This document shows, in pieces, positions 17,862 through 26,184 of a stretch of 64,000 bases of DNA. Under the pieces are notes generated by a model. The model made no database searches. It was not told the DNA's origin and was given only the letters and a program-made list of their open reading frames with translations. The translations under genes were made by a program, and so were the position numbers. This DNA comes from JAPPLB01 sp965218555 (GTDB lineage: Bacteria > Acidobacteriota > Terriglobia > Bryobacterales > UBA6623): positions 5,270,001 through 5,334,000 of the forward strand of contig OZ244625.1 of NCBI GenBank assembly GCA_965218555.1, read 5' to 3'. Within the stretch, counting starts at the first letter, position 1; each line of letters opens with the position of its first letter.

Positions 17862-17920
17862 CCGACTCCCGGATCAAGCTCCACACACCGTCGGGTTTCG
17901 CAAAGGGAAAGGCACAAACG

Positions 17921-19174
17921 GTGAAGCGTAGAACTTTTATCTCTTCCGGCTTGGCTATGGGTGCCGCCGCGATGAGTTCCAGGTTGTTGCCGGCGCAATC
18001 CTCCGGAGTACCGAAGAAAGTTGCCGCGATCATGACGGTTTATAGACCGAACTCGCACTCGGACGTCATTGTCGGCAAGTACCTCGAAGGTTGGTTGCAA
18101 GACGGCAAGTCGCCTGGGCCGCGCTCAAAGCTGGTGTCGATGTATACCGCGCAAGTGCCAGACAACGACATGAGCCGCGCCATGTCGGCAAAACACAACG
18201 TGCCGATCTACCGCACGATCTATGAGGCGCTGACGCTCGGCACGGGCGAGCTGGCCGTTGACGGTGTGCTGCTGATCGGCGAGCACGGCGACTATCCCAT
18301 GAACGACAAGGCGCAGAAGCTTTACCCGCGCTTCGAACTGTTCCTCGAGATCACCGATGTCTTTCGGCAGACCGGCCAAACGGCTCCGGTGTTCAACGAC
18401 AAACATCTTTCCTATAGCTGGGTTAAAGCGAAGCGCATGGTCGACATCTCGCGCGAGATGGGGTTTCCGATGATGGCCGGTTCGTCGGTGCCGGTGAGCC
18501 ATCGCAAGCCCGCGATCGATTTCCCTTGGGGCGAGAAGGCGACGAAGGCCGTTGCAATCAGCTTCAGTGGGCTCGACATTTACGGCTTCCACCTGCTGGA
18601 GTCGTTGCAATGCATGGTCGAGCGGCGGCGAGGCGGTGAAACCGGTGTGAAGGCGGTTCAGTGTCTTCAGAATCAGGCGGTGTGGGACTTTCTCGACAGC
18701 ACTCCTTGGGCGCAGCGACTTTTCGATCGTGCGATCTCGCATAGCGAGACACGCACCGCAGACGATCTGCGGCAAAACGTCAAGGAGCCGGCTGTGTTTC
18801 TCGTCGACTACCGGGACGGCTTACAAGCTGCGGCTTTCCTGCTGACAGGTGGAGTCCGTGACTTCACTGTGGCTATCGATGTAGAAGGGCGGAGCAAGCC
18901 GGTCTCGACGCTGATGTGGCTCCAGAGCGGCAAGCCGCATCGCCACTTTGCGTGTCTCACGATGAACATCGAGAAGATGTTCGAGTCCCGCGTCGCCACG
19001 TATCCCGTGGAGCGAACTTTGCTGACGAGCGGCACTCTCGACTTTGCGCTCGAGTCTCGCTTTCAGGGTTACAAGAAGTTGGAGACGCCCGAGTTGAACC
19101 TCCGCTACTGGGTGCCAAAGCGCTCGTCGTTCTGCGCAGGCGCGCCGAACACCGATCCACCGGTGAGTGCTTAG
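17921..19174 (+). CDS. Tat-exported conserved protein of unknown function
   Basis: This 417-residue protein starts with GTG after AAAGGGAAAGG and has a Tat-like signal (KRRTFISSGLAMGAAAM). I do not recognise the domain. It has an N-terminal alpha/beta-like part (KKVAAIMTVYRPNSHSDVIVGKYLEG) with several conserved histidines and acidic residues: GEHGDYP, NDKHLSYSW and SGLDIYGFHLLE. A C-terminal part ends in GYKKLETPELNLRY. The first segment has the look of a sugar- or nucleotide-binding Rossmann half. It is the intact member of a tandem duplication; the preceding copy carries a nonsense codon. Its role is unknown, but the context is that of a secreted catabolic enzyme. Confidence 0.7.
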   Translation: MKRRTFISSGLAMGAAAMSSRLLPAQSSGVPKKVAAIMTVYRPNSHSDVIVGKYLEGWLQDGKSPGPRSKLVSMYTAQVPDNDMSRAMSAKHNVPIYRTIYEALTLGTGELAVDGVLLIGEHGDYPMNDKAQKLYPRFELFLEITDVFRQTGQTAPVFNDKHLSYSWVKAKRMVDISREMGFPMMAGSSVPVSHRKPAIDFPWGEKATKAVAISFSGLDIYGFHLLESLQCMVERRRGGETGVKAVQCLQNQAVWDFLDSTPWAQRLFDRAISHSETRTADDLRQNVKEPAVFLVDYRDGLQAAAFLLTGGVRDFTVAIDVEGRSKPVSTLMWLQSGKPHRHFACLTMNIEKMFESRVATYPVERTLLTSGTLDFALESRFQGYKKLETPELNLRYWVPKRSSFCAGAPNTDPPVSA

Positions 19175-19510
19175 GTCATTTCTCGTTCAGGGCTGTGTCC
19201 GAGCCAAGAAGCTTGCCGCGATCACTTCGGTCCTTTCGGTGCTATGCGCAACATGAGAGGACGATCTTGAGCCGCTATCTTGTCGGGTTCAACCCGAACG
19301 GACAACCGGAGTGGCCGTGAGCATACGCCTCTTCGAGCTTCACTCATTGAATGGGTGCAGAGTGCGCTCACAATCTCAATTCTGTCAGGATGCTCCGCGC
19401 TGGGCTCGTGACCGAGGCTCATGTTCCTGATAAGTCGCTTCATGGCACACGAGGCGAGCCGCGCCAGGTTGGCTAGTATAAAGGGCATCAGATTTTCAAG
19501 GGGGCACGGA
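19175..19510. other. Intergenic region, nothing recognised
   Basis: The 336 bp between the secreted paralogue and the MlrC-like gene show no gene with convincing start, length or motif. A TATAAA hexamer near 19478, in AGTATAAAGG, could be a -10 element for the downstream gene. Confidence 0.4.
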
Positions 19511-21049
19511 ATGAAATTCCTCGCTTTGTTCGTCTTGAGCGCTGTAGCGCTGGCAGCACAGACTGACAAGCCGCTCGTCGCCATCGCCGGCGTCAGCCAC
19601 GAATCTAATTCCTTCAACATACTCAAGACCAGGCTCGAGAACTTCAACTACGAGTCTGAGCGATCGCGTGAGGAATTCATCAACTATTACGCCAAGTCCA
19701 ACACAACGATCAGCGGTTACATCGAGGGCGCCAAGAGATTCGGTCTTGACCTTTACCCGACAACGGCTGTCAGAGCGCAACCGAAGGGGCCGGTCACCGA
19801 CAAGGCATTCAACTTTCTCACCGCGAAGATCATCGAGCAGTTGAAGGCGGCTCCCAAACTTGACGGCATTTTTCTGGCCTTGCATGGAGCGATGGTGGTT
19901 GAGAGCTATCCAAGCGGCGATCTGGAGTTGACACGCCGCGTTCGTGAAGCCATGGGGCCTGACATGCCTATCATCGTCACGCATGACTTTCACGCCAACG
20001 TCGACCCCGACATGGCCAGGTACTGCAATACGCTGATCACTTTCAAAGAGAACCCGCATCTTGACACCAAGGAACGAGGCGTTCAGGCGGCGCGCATCAT
20101 GTCGGGCATAGTCAAGGGCGAAGTGAAGCCGACGATGGCGATCGTCAAGCCGCCGATGATGTACAACATCGTCTACCAATACACCTCGATAAAGCCGCTG
20201 GCGCCGATTGTCCGCGAAAGCCGCAACCTGGAGGAGAACGAAAAAATCCTGGCAGTCAGCGTTTCGGGCGGCTATCAGTACGCCGATGTTCCCTGGATGG
20301 GGCCAAGCGTGACCGTCGTGACGGACAACGACCCCGAACTGGCGAAGAAGGAAGCGCAGCGCCTGAGCGACATGCTGTGGGGTACGCGGGACAGGTTGGA
20401 GTTGAAGGTCCCCACGCCCGCTGAAGCCGTCAAGACGGCGATGGAAGGCGGCAAGTACCCGGCAGTGCTCATCGATATGGGGGACAACATCGGCGGTGGC
20501 ACGCCGGGCGACAGCACGTTTATTCTCGACGAGCTGATCAAACAAAAAGCAGAGGGTTGGGTAGTCGTGATGGCCGACCAGGAGGCAACCAAGAAGGCGT
20601 TCGAAATCGGCGTCGGAGGCACGTTCGACATGCCGGTCGGCGGCAAGACGGACCACATGCACGGTCTCCCGGTGCGTGTGCGAGGCCGGGTTCGGTCGCT
20701 GCACGAAGGGCGGTACATCGAACCGGAAGTGCGTCACGGCGGCGGGCGTTACTGGGAAATGGGCCACACGGCGGTTATCCTCGTCGAAGGTTCGGAGCTT
20801 GACATGCCGAATCTGGTGCTGCTGACGGAGAAGCGGTCGAGTCCGAACAGTCTGCATCAGCTCATCAGCAACGGCGTCTATCCGGAGCGGCAAAAGATCC
20901 TCGTCGCCAAGGGATGTATAGCGCCGCGCGCTGCTTACGAGCCGATCGCCGGCGTCATGATTGAGGTCGACAGCCCCGGCGCGACGGCAGTGAATCCGGC
21001 TCAGTTTGAATACAAGCGAGTTCGTCGGCCGCTCTTTGGTCTCGAATAG
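19511..21049 (+). CDS. Secreted M81-family (MlrC-like) metallopeptidase
   Basis: The ATG at 19511 follows AAGGGGGCACGGA and gives 512 residues with a signal peptide (1-16, ending in ALAAQ). It matches the MlrC/M81 family, named after the zinc enzyme that opens linearised microcystin. Visible elements are GVSHESNSF near the mature N-terminus, LALHGAMV, VTHDFHANVD with likely metal histidines, NPHLDTKERG, and the C-terminal domain starting DMGDNIGGGTPGDST. Environmental members are common and most substrates are unknown. It lies only seven bases before folP, so it probably leads the folate transcript, though its function seems unrelated. Confidence 0.85.
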   Translation: MKFLALFVLSAVALAAQTDKPLVAIAGVSHESNSFNILKTRLENFNYESERSREEFINYYAKSNTTISGYIEGAKRFGLDLYPTTAVRAQPKGPVTDKAFNFLTAKIIEQLKAAPKLDGIFLALHGAMVVESYPSGDLELTRRVREAMGPDMPIIVTHDFHANVDPDMARYCNTLITFKENPHLDTKERGVQAARIMSGIVKGEVKPTMAIVKPPMMYNIVYQYTSIKPLAPIVRESRNLEENEKILAVSVSGGYQYADVPWMGPSVTVVTDNDPELAKKEAQRLSDMLWGTRDRLELKVPTPAEAVKTAMEGGKYPAVLIDMGDNIGGGTPGDSTFILDELIKQKAEGWVVVMADQEATKKAFEIGVGGTFDMPVGGKTDHMHGLPVRVRGRVRSLHEGRYIEPEVRHGGGRYWEMGHTAVILVEGSELDMPNLVLLTEKRSSPNSLHQLISNGVYPERQKILVAKGCIAPRAAYEPIAGVMIEVDSPGATAVNPAQFEYKRVRRPLFGLE

Positions 21050-21056
21050 CGTCGCG

Positions 21057-21899
21057 ATGTCTGCCCTGGCTTCTGGCAGGACGATCCAATGCGGCCGGCG
21101 CACTCTCTTGCTCGATCGCACTCTGATCATGGGCGTCGTCAACGTGACGCCCGACTCTTTTTCTGACGGCGGATTGTTTCTCAATGCCGAGCATGCCATC
21201 GAGCATGCACTACGCCTCGTCGAAGAGGGCGCCGATATTGTCGACGTGGGCGGCGAAAGCTCGCGACCGGGCTCGGATCCGGTTATCGAGGAAGAGGAAT
21301 TGAATAGAGTTGGACCTGTGGTCACTGCCCTGGCGGAGAAACTGAACGTGCCGATTTCGATCGATACCTACAAGCCGCGCACGGCGGACCGTTGCCTCAA
21401 TCTCGGCGCCACGATGGTCAACGACATTACTGGACTGCGCGATGCCGCCATGCGGCAGGTCGTGGCCCGCCATGATGTTCCCGCTGTCATCATGCACATG
21501 AAGGGTGAGCCGAAAACCATGCAGGAGAACCCTTCGTATGGCGATGTCGTTTCGGATGTGAAAGACTTTCTGGCAGGAAGGGCTCTTGAAGCGCAGCAGT
21601 CCGGGGTACGGCAGGTGGTCATCGATCCGGGGATCGGATTCGGCAAGACCGTTGCTCACAACATGACGCTGTTGCGCCGGCTCTCGGAGTTCAAGGAATT
21701 GCCGCATCCCGTGATGGTCGGCGTGTCCCGGAAATCGTCGATCGGACAGATCACAGGCACGGCGGTCGATGAGCGGCTACCCGGAACGTTGGCCGCGACG
21801 GCAATCGCCGTGCTGAACGGCGCGGATGTCGTCCGTGTTCACAACGTGAAGGAATGCAGGCAGGCGGTGCAGATCGCCGAAGCGATACGGAGTGCTTGA
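21057..21899 (+). CDS. folP: Dihydropteroate synthase
   Basis: The 280-residue enzyme joins p-aminobenzoate to dihydropterin pyrophosphate in folate synthesis and is the target of sulfonamides. Signature motifs are present: IMGVVNVTPDSFSDGG at the start, VDVGGESSRPGS, SIDTYKPR, VNDITGL, MHMKGEPKTMQ, DPGIGFGKT, GVSRKSSIG and the C-terminal VRVHNVKE. The start used follows the MlrC-like stop by seven bases; an in-frame start 17 codons upstream would overlap that gene. Its TGA shares one base with the folB ATG, so the genes are translationally coupled. Confidence 0.95.
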   Translation: MSALASGRTIQCGRRTLLLDRTLIMGVVNVTPDSFSDGGLFLNAEHAIEHALRLVEEGADIVDVGGESSRPGSDPVIEEEELNRVGPVVTALAEKLNVPISIDTYKPRTADRCLNLGATMVNDITGLRDAAMRQVVARHDVPAVIMHMKGEPKTMQENPSYGDVVSDVKDFLAGRALEAQQSGVRQVVIDPGIGFGKTVAHNMTLLRRLSEFKELPHPVMVGVSRKSSIGQITGTAVDERLPGTLAATAIAVLNGADVVRVHNVKECRQAVQIAEAIRSA

Positions 21900-22258
21900 T
21901 GGATCGAATCCTCATCAGCAGGGCGCGCCTGCCGGCATACATCGGCGTCTCCAATGAAGAAAGAGCACAGTCTCAGGAACTGGTGTTCGACATCACGCTG
22001 ACGTGCGACCTGCGGGAGGCAGGGCAAGGCGATGACTTCTCCAAGACGATTTGCTACACCAAGGTGGTCCAGCAGATCAAAACTATCCTGACGCAGCCAT
22101 TCCATCTGATCGAGGGAGTGGCGGAGACGGTTGCCGCGGACGTGCTTGCCGGCTTCCCTGTAGATTCGATTACCGTGCGGGTCGCCAAGCCAGGCGCCTT
22201 TTTAGACAAGTCCATCGATTACGCCGCCGTCGAAATCACGAGAAGTCGAAATGGCTGA
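21899..22258 (+). CDS. folB: Dihydroneopterin aldolase
   Basis: A 119-residue protein of normal length for FolB, which cleaves dihydroneopterin to 6-hydroxymethyl-dihydropterin and glycolaldehyde. Recognisable parts are the N-terminal DRILISRARLPAYIGVSNEER with the conserved glutamate, the CYTKVVQQI helix, LIEGVAETVAADVL with the active-site glutamate, and VRVAKPGAF near the end with the catalytic lysine. It overlaps folP by one base and folK by eight bases. Confidence 0.92.
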   Translation: MDRILISRARLPAYIGVSNEERAQSQELVFDITLTCDLREAGQGDDFSKTICYTKVVQQIKTILTQPFHLIEGVAETVAADVLAGFPVDSITVRVAKPGAFLDKSIDYAAVEITRSRNG

Positions 22259-22748
22259 GACCTACATCGGACTCGGATCCAACCTCGGTGACCGCCGTCA
22301 GCACCTGTGCCGGGCGCTTGACCGTCTCGCTTCGTCCTGTACGGTAAAGCGGGTCTCCTCACTCTACGAGACAGAGCCGCTAGATGGCGCCGGGCCCGGC
22401 GAGTTTCTGAATGCCGTGGCCCTCATCGAAACCTCACTCCCGCCTCGAGAGTTGCTCGGCCTCCTCCACAAGATCGAAGATGAACGGGGCCGGGTCCGCA
22501 GATCAAGGAACGAGCCCCGCACCCTTGATCTTGACATTCTTCTCTACGATCAGCGGATCGTCAGCGAGCAAGACCTCGTGGTCCCTCACCCGCGCTTGCA
22601 CCAACGAAGATTTGTGCTTTCACCCTTAGCGGAGCTTTCGCCACGACTCCGACATCCAGTCCTCTGCATCGCCGTCGGCGAACTTGAGGATCAACAGAAG
22701 GGCGGAGGGGCCGTCAATCGAGTCGCGGAGCAGTGGTGGAAGCTCTAG
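22251..22748 (+). CDS. folK: 2-amino-4-hydroxy-6-hydroxymethyldihydropteridine pyrophosphokinase
   Basis: A 165-residue kinase (HPPK) that pyrophosphorylates the pterin made by FolB and hands it to FolP. Motifs include YIGLGSNLGDR at the N-terminus, SSLYETEPL, EFLNAVALIET, and the catalytic RTLDLDILLYD with its paired magnesium-binding aspartates, followed by VPHPRLHQRRFVL. It ends the folP-folB-folK unit. No clear terminator follows. Confidence 0.95.
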   Translation: MAETYIGLGSNLGDRRQHLCRALDRLASSCTVKRVSSLYETEPLDGAGPGEFLNAVALIETSLPPRELLGLLHKIEDERGRVRRSRNEPRTLDLDILLYDQRIVSEQDLVVPHPRLHQRRFVLSPLAELSPRLRHPVLCIAVGELEDQQKGGGAVNRVAEQWWKL

Positions 22749-23209
22749 CAGCCCGACCTGGGATCATTTCGACTCAAAGAACACTTCGTGAGGTCCGAGC
22801 AGTACGTGCCCTTCCCGGACGAGAGGCAAGGGGCAGCGTGCGGTCTGATGCGCCCGGCGTCGAGGGCAAGGGCTTTGCGGGGGCAAGCATGATCACGTCG
22901 GCAAGCCGCGATGCGGCAAACCGAACGTCCGGTTTGAGGATCGGCGGTGAGGCAACGCTGCGACGGGAGAGATGGCGGCCCCGTCCAGGGCACAAGCCAC
23001 CGGAACAGCTACTCCCTCGACCTGCGGCAGAAGCAGCCTTCCTGTGACTCTTCCTGTTTTCTGAATTCCTGCAAGTATATTTACCACATCGCCCGAGTGA
23101 TAACAATCGATCATCCCTGGGTAACTTCGATGCAATATGCTTGCTGTCTCGTCTCGTCGACGGCCGAGGCGGCATTGAGCCTGCTCGGTCTTCCGCCGCG
23201 GGTCGGTTG
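22749..23209. other. 461-bp intergenic region, no gene recognised
   Basis: This convergent gap between folK and a leftward Gfo/Idh gene contains several short open frames on both strands, but none shows a recognisable motif, a good ribosome-binding site or a sensible composition. I see no tRNA, hairpin terminator or repeat-family copy in it. Confidence 0.4.
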
Positions 23210-24664
23210 TCAGGCGGTGTTCGATTCGGTGCTCTTCGTCAGTTGGACGCCATCGACGCCCATCTGCTCAATTTCCGAGAAGTAGACCTTGCGCTCCTCG
23301 TCCATGCAGTGGTTGGCGAGCATTACGGCAACGGAGTCCTGCAAGCCGACTTCGACATCGGCCCTGGGCTTGCCGCCGTCGCGGACGTCGAGGAGGAAGC
23401 TCTCAAGTTCCTTGTACTCAGGGTTTCGGTCTTCCTTCGGAACCATAATGCCCTTGTTGTAGAGCCAGCGCTTGGCAAACTCGACTTCCTTTTCGATGAA
23501 ACCTACGTCATTCGAGTTGAGATCCTGTGCGCCGGGAATAATCGGCAGACCTTCACCCTGCTCGACCATATCGGTGACAGTGGCTCCGGCGACCCAGGCT
23601 TCCTCGGCTTCTTTCTGATCGCCCATCTTCTCAGGCATGGGGTCGCGGAACCACATGCCTTCCCCGCCCGGGATGAGTGTAATCTCGATCGCCCCGTCTG
23701 TGCCCATGATGATCTCGCGGCAGCCGTCGCCGGGAGTACGGCGGCCCTGGATGTGGCGGTTGGTCATGATCGAGCTGTACTGGAGTTTTTCGCCCTCGGG
23801 GTATGTGAAGATGAGGGAAATGTTGTCGTAGATGTCGCGTCCGTCTTTCCAGTAGTCAATCCCGCCGACCCCTACCACTGACTTTGGCTTTGAGCCGATC
23901 ATCCAGTCTGCGACATCGACTTGGTGCGACATCAGCTCGGCGCAGAGTCCGCCGGAATACTTGCGGTACATGCGCCAGTTGATCTGCTCTTCGCGGCTCG
24001 GATCTTTGACGCCGCGCCGCCAGCTCTTGTTGCGGTGCCACTGAGCCTGGACATGCGTGATCTTGCCGACGACGCCCTTGTCGATCATCTCTTTCGCGGT
24101 GCGGTAGAAGGAGCTATAGCGCCGCTGCAAGCCGACCTGGATGACCTGATTCGGGCGCTCTTCATGAAGCTTTCTGACAGCGTGCACTTCCTGCGGTTTG
24201 AAGACAAGAGATTTCTCGCAGAAAACGTGCTTGCCCGCTTCGAGCGCGTCCCTCATGACGGGGAAATGCATGAAGAGTGGGGTCGTGATGAAGACGGCTT
24301 CGATGTCCTTCTGTTCGAGCAGCTTGCGGTAGTCGGTGTAGGACTTTGGTTTGCCTTCGAAGAGATCGACGGCCTTCTGCAGATTGGGCTCGTAAATGTC
24401 GCAGATGCCGACGCAATTGCCGATCTCGATGTGCTGCAGGTGCCGCTTCAACAGGCGGAACCCACGGCTGCCGGGACCGATAAAACCGTAATTGACCTGC
24501 ATGCCGGCAGCCTTCGCGGCGCGCACGAGCGGAGCGCCCTTCGCCTTGGGAAGGATTGCTGCCGCGGCGCTCGCCGCACCGGCGGCGCGCACGAAGTGGC
24601 GGCGGTTCACACCGTTATTGATTCCGTTATGATCCGGGGAGTTCTGCGTTTCGAAGTTGACCAT
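23210..24664 (-). CDS. Tat-exported Gfo/Idh/MocA family oxidoreductase
   Basis: A 484-residue exported member of the glucose-fructose oxidoreductase family. The N-terminal Tat signal is VNRRHFVRAAGAASAAAAI (residues 19-37). The Rossmann fold opens with YGFIGPGSRGFRLLK, and the family's AGKHVFCEKS lysine motif and the VQVGLQRRY segment are clear. C-terminal substrate-domain motifs include GGLCAELMSHQVDVADWMIG. Exported relatives use tightly bound NADP to interconvert sugars in the periplasm, and are abundant in Bryobacterales and Planctomycetes. The substrate cannot be assigned. Confidence 0.88.
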   Translation of the reverse strand: MVNFETQNSPDHNGINNGVNRRHFVRAAGAASAAAAILPKAKGAPLVRAAKAAGMQVNYGFIGPGSRGFRLLKRHLQHIEIGNCVGICDIYEPNLQKAVDLFEGKPKSYTDYRKLLEQKDIEAVFITTPLFMHFPVMRDALEAGKHVFCEKSLVFKPQEVHAVRKLHEERPNQVIQVGLQRRYSSFYRTAKEMIDKGVVGKITHVQAQWHRNKSWRRGVKDPSREEQINWRMYRKYSGGLCAELMSHQVDVADWMIGSKPKSVVGVGGIDYWKDGRDIYDNISLIFTYPEGEKLQYSSIMTNRHIQGRRTPGDGCREIIMGTDGAIEITLIPGGEGMWFRDPMPEKMGDQKEAEEAWVAGATVTDMVEQGEGLPIIPGAQDLNSNDVGFIEKEVEFAKRWLYNKGIMVPKEDRNPEYKELESFLLDVRDGGKPRADVEVGLQDSVAVMLANHCMDEERKVYFSEIEQMGVDGVQLTKSTESNTA

Positions 24665-24811
24665 GGAAGCCCTCTAGATCCGATGAATGCGGGCAACTAT
24701 GCCCTGGGGTCATTCTAACCTACTTTTTCTATCCACCTTACGGTTGCCATGGTTTCGTGGAGTGACCGATGCGCTTGACGGCGCAAGCCCGTTCGGTGGA
24801 ACAGAAGTCCT

Positions 24812-25570
24812 CTATTCTTCGGTGATGATGCGGGTGACGAGTTGGGGCGGCGTACGATCGAAGATTTGTGCGGAGGGCGGCTTGTCGGACTCAGGAACGG
24901 CGCTGAGCGGTCCGTCAACGCGCTTCAGGCTGTGACCTGCAGCGTAGAGCGGCTTGTCGAACTGACGGCAGCACAGCGCGAGCGGCAACGTTCCTACTTT
25001 GTGATAGATGGCGCCCGAGAAGTCGAACGTGTCGATGCCGACGAGGGCGCAATCCACTTGCGGGACGACGTTTCCGATCACTGCGTCGGGGATCAATTGA
25101 ACGCGCCCTCCGACGGCTTTAAGCTGTTTCTCCACGGCCTGGGCCATAGACCGTCCTTCCATCCCTGGGAGAGATTCCATGACGAACACGTTCGTGGCCT
25201 GGAGGGATACAAGTGCTTGCCGTACGGTGGAGCTGTTGCTGAGCGTAATGACCGTCGCACCAGGTGCGATGAGTGCCTTCAAATTAGCCGCGATGCGTTG
25301 ATTCCCCTCTAGTAACGATTGCTCCAGTTCTTCGAACCGTTTCCGGGAAGTCGGCGGATCCTCAAGCAAGAGACGGCCCACGTTGCGAACGGTCGCGATG
25401 GCGGGATGCATTCTTTGGAGCTGCGCGGCGAGGACGGGCAGACCCATGCCGGCGTCCATCCAGTCTCTCGCCAGGACGATGGCTTCGAGCGCCAGGTCCA
25501 GTGCACCGGAAGTGTGATTGTCGCGGAGTTGCCCGACCCGTTTGGTGAGCGCCTTGCCGGGCGGATGCAT
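24812..25570 (-). CDS. IF-2B-like (eIF2B alpha/beta/delta family) protein
   Basis: A 252-residue protein of the family covering eIF2B subunits, methylthioribose-1-phosphate isomerase and ribose-1,5-bisphosphate isomerase. It shows the helical N-terminal half followed by GATVITLSNSSTVRQAL, then VFVMESLPGMEGRSMA, DAVIGNVVPQVDCALVGIDTFD (the conserved aspartate region) and GTLPLALCCRQFDKPLYA. In bacteria such proteins usually isomerise sugar phosphates; the exact substrate is undetermined. It lies 20 bp upstream of nothing obviously related, so context does not help. Confidence 0.75.
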   Translation of the reverse strand: MHPPGKALTKRVGQLRDNHTSGALDLALEAIVLARDWMDAGMGLPVLAAQLQRMHPAIATVRNVGRLLLEDPPTSRKRFEELEQSLLEGNQRIAANLKALIAPGATVITLSNSSTVRQALVSLQATNVFVMESLPGMEGRSMAQAVEKQLKAVGGRVQLIPDAVIGNVVPQVDCALVGIDTFDFSGAIYHKVGTLPLALCCRQFDKPLYAAGHSLKRVDGPLSAVPESDKPPSAQIFDRTPPQLVTRIITEE

Positions 25571-25590
25571 CCGATCTAACCCGACCGGAG

Positions 25591-25920
25591 CTACTGTACT
25601 TCGACGGATTCGACGCGGATCACACCACCCTTCATCTCGCCGGTGACCTTGACGAGCAATTCGTCCTGCTTACCCGTCCGCTCGAGTTCATTCAGCGCCT
25701 TGATGTTGCCTGTCTCGTCGAACTTGATGTACTTGCCTTCTTGGGTGACAAGCCCGAATCCACTTTGCTTGCAGCGCTTCATGCACTCGGTGGTGTGCGA
25801 TGAAGCTTTGTCGAGACGGCTAGCAGCGCACATGGTGTCCATGAGATAGCCGGTCCATTCGCCGGCGAAGAGCGGAGTCGCCAAAAGTATTACCGGGATT
25901 AGCAGTGAAGACATTCTCAT
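25591..25920 (-). CDS. Small secreted conserved protein
   Basis: A 109-residue protein with a signal peptide (about residues 1-19, cleaved after LFAG). The mature part starts GEWTGYLMDTMCA and has three cysteines (in TMCA, TECMKRCKQ), then an OB-like beta segment ending in VTGEMKGGVIRVESVEVQ. This pattern (GxLxDxxCA at the N-terminus plus a C-terminal strand pair) is common among small exported proteins of Acidobacteria. The function is unknown. It is read in the same direction as the IF-2B-like gene, 20 bp apart, so they may share a transcript. Confidence 0.6.
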   Translation of the reverse strand: MRMSSLLIPVILLATPLFAGEWTGYLMDTMCAASRLDKASSHTTECMKRCKQSGFGLVTQEGKYIKFDETGNIKALNELERTGKQDELLVKVTGEMKGGVIRVESVEVQ

Positions 25921-26184
25921 CGCAGGATGCTCCTTACGTGGAAAGTATCTCTAGGATAGACCAAGGTGATCAGCGGTTCCACTGACAGGCTTGCCGTCAC
26001 CGGCAGCGAATCGCCGGAGAAGGCTTCGGAAAGAACAAAAAACGGCTGGTGGGCGATCCTGGGATCGAGAAAATCCCACCGAAGATCGTTCTGACCTTGA
26101 AACCGAGCCCGCGCCTATACGCACATCAAAACGCCGAGAAGAGAATCAGCCTGCCGAAGACCTCAACGCGGTCCCCGGATGGTC

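Noticed and set aside
19496..21325. A 609-codon minus-strand frame opposite the MlrC-like and folP genes
   Set aside because: It is antisense to two well-supported genes, is rich in Arg/His/Asp and has no motif; high-GC codon usage opens such shadow frames.
22749..23209. A gene between folK and the Gfo/Idh gene
   Set aside because: Frames on both strands are short and arginine-rich, with no motif or ribosome-binding site.
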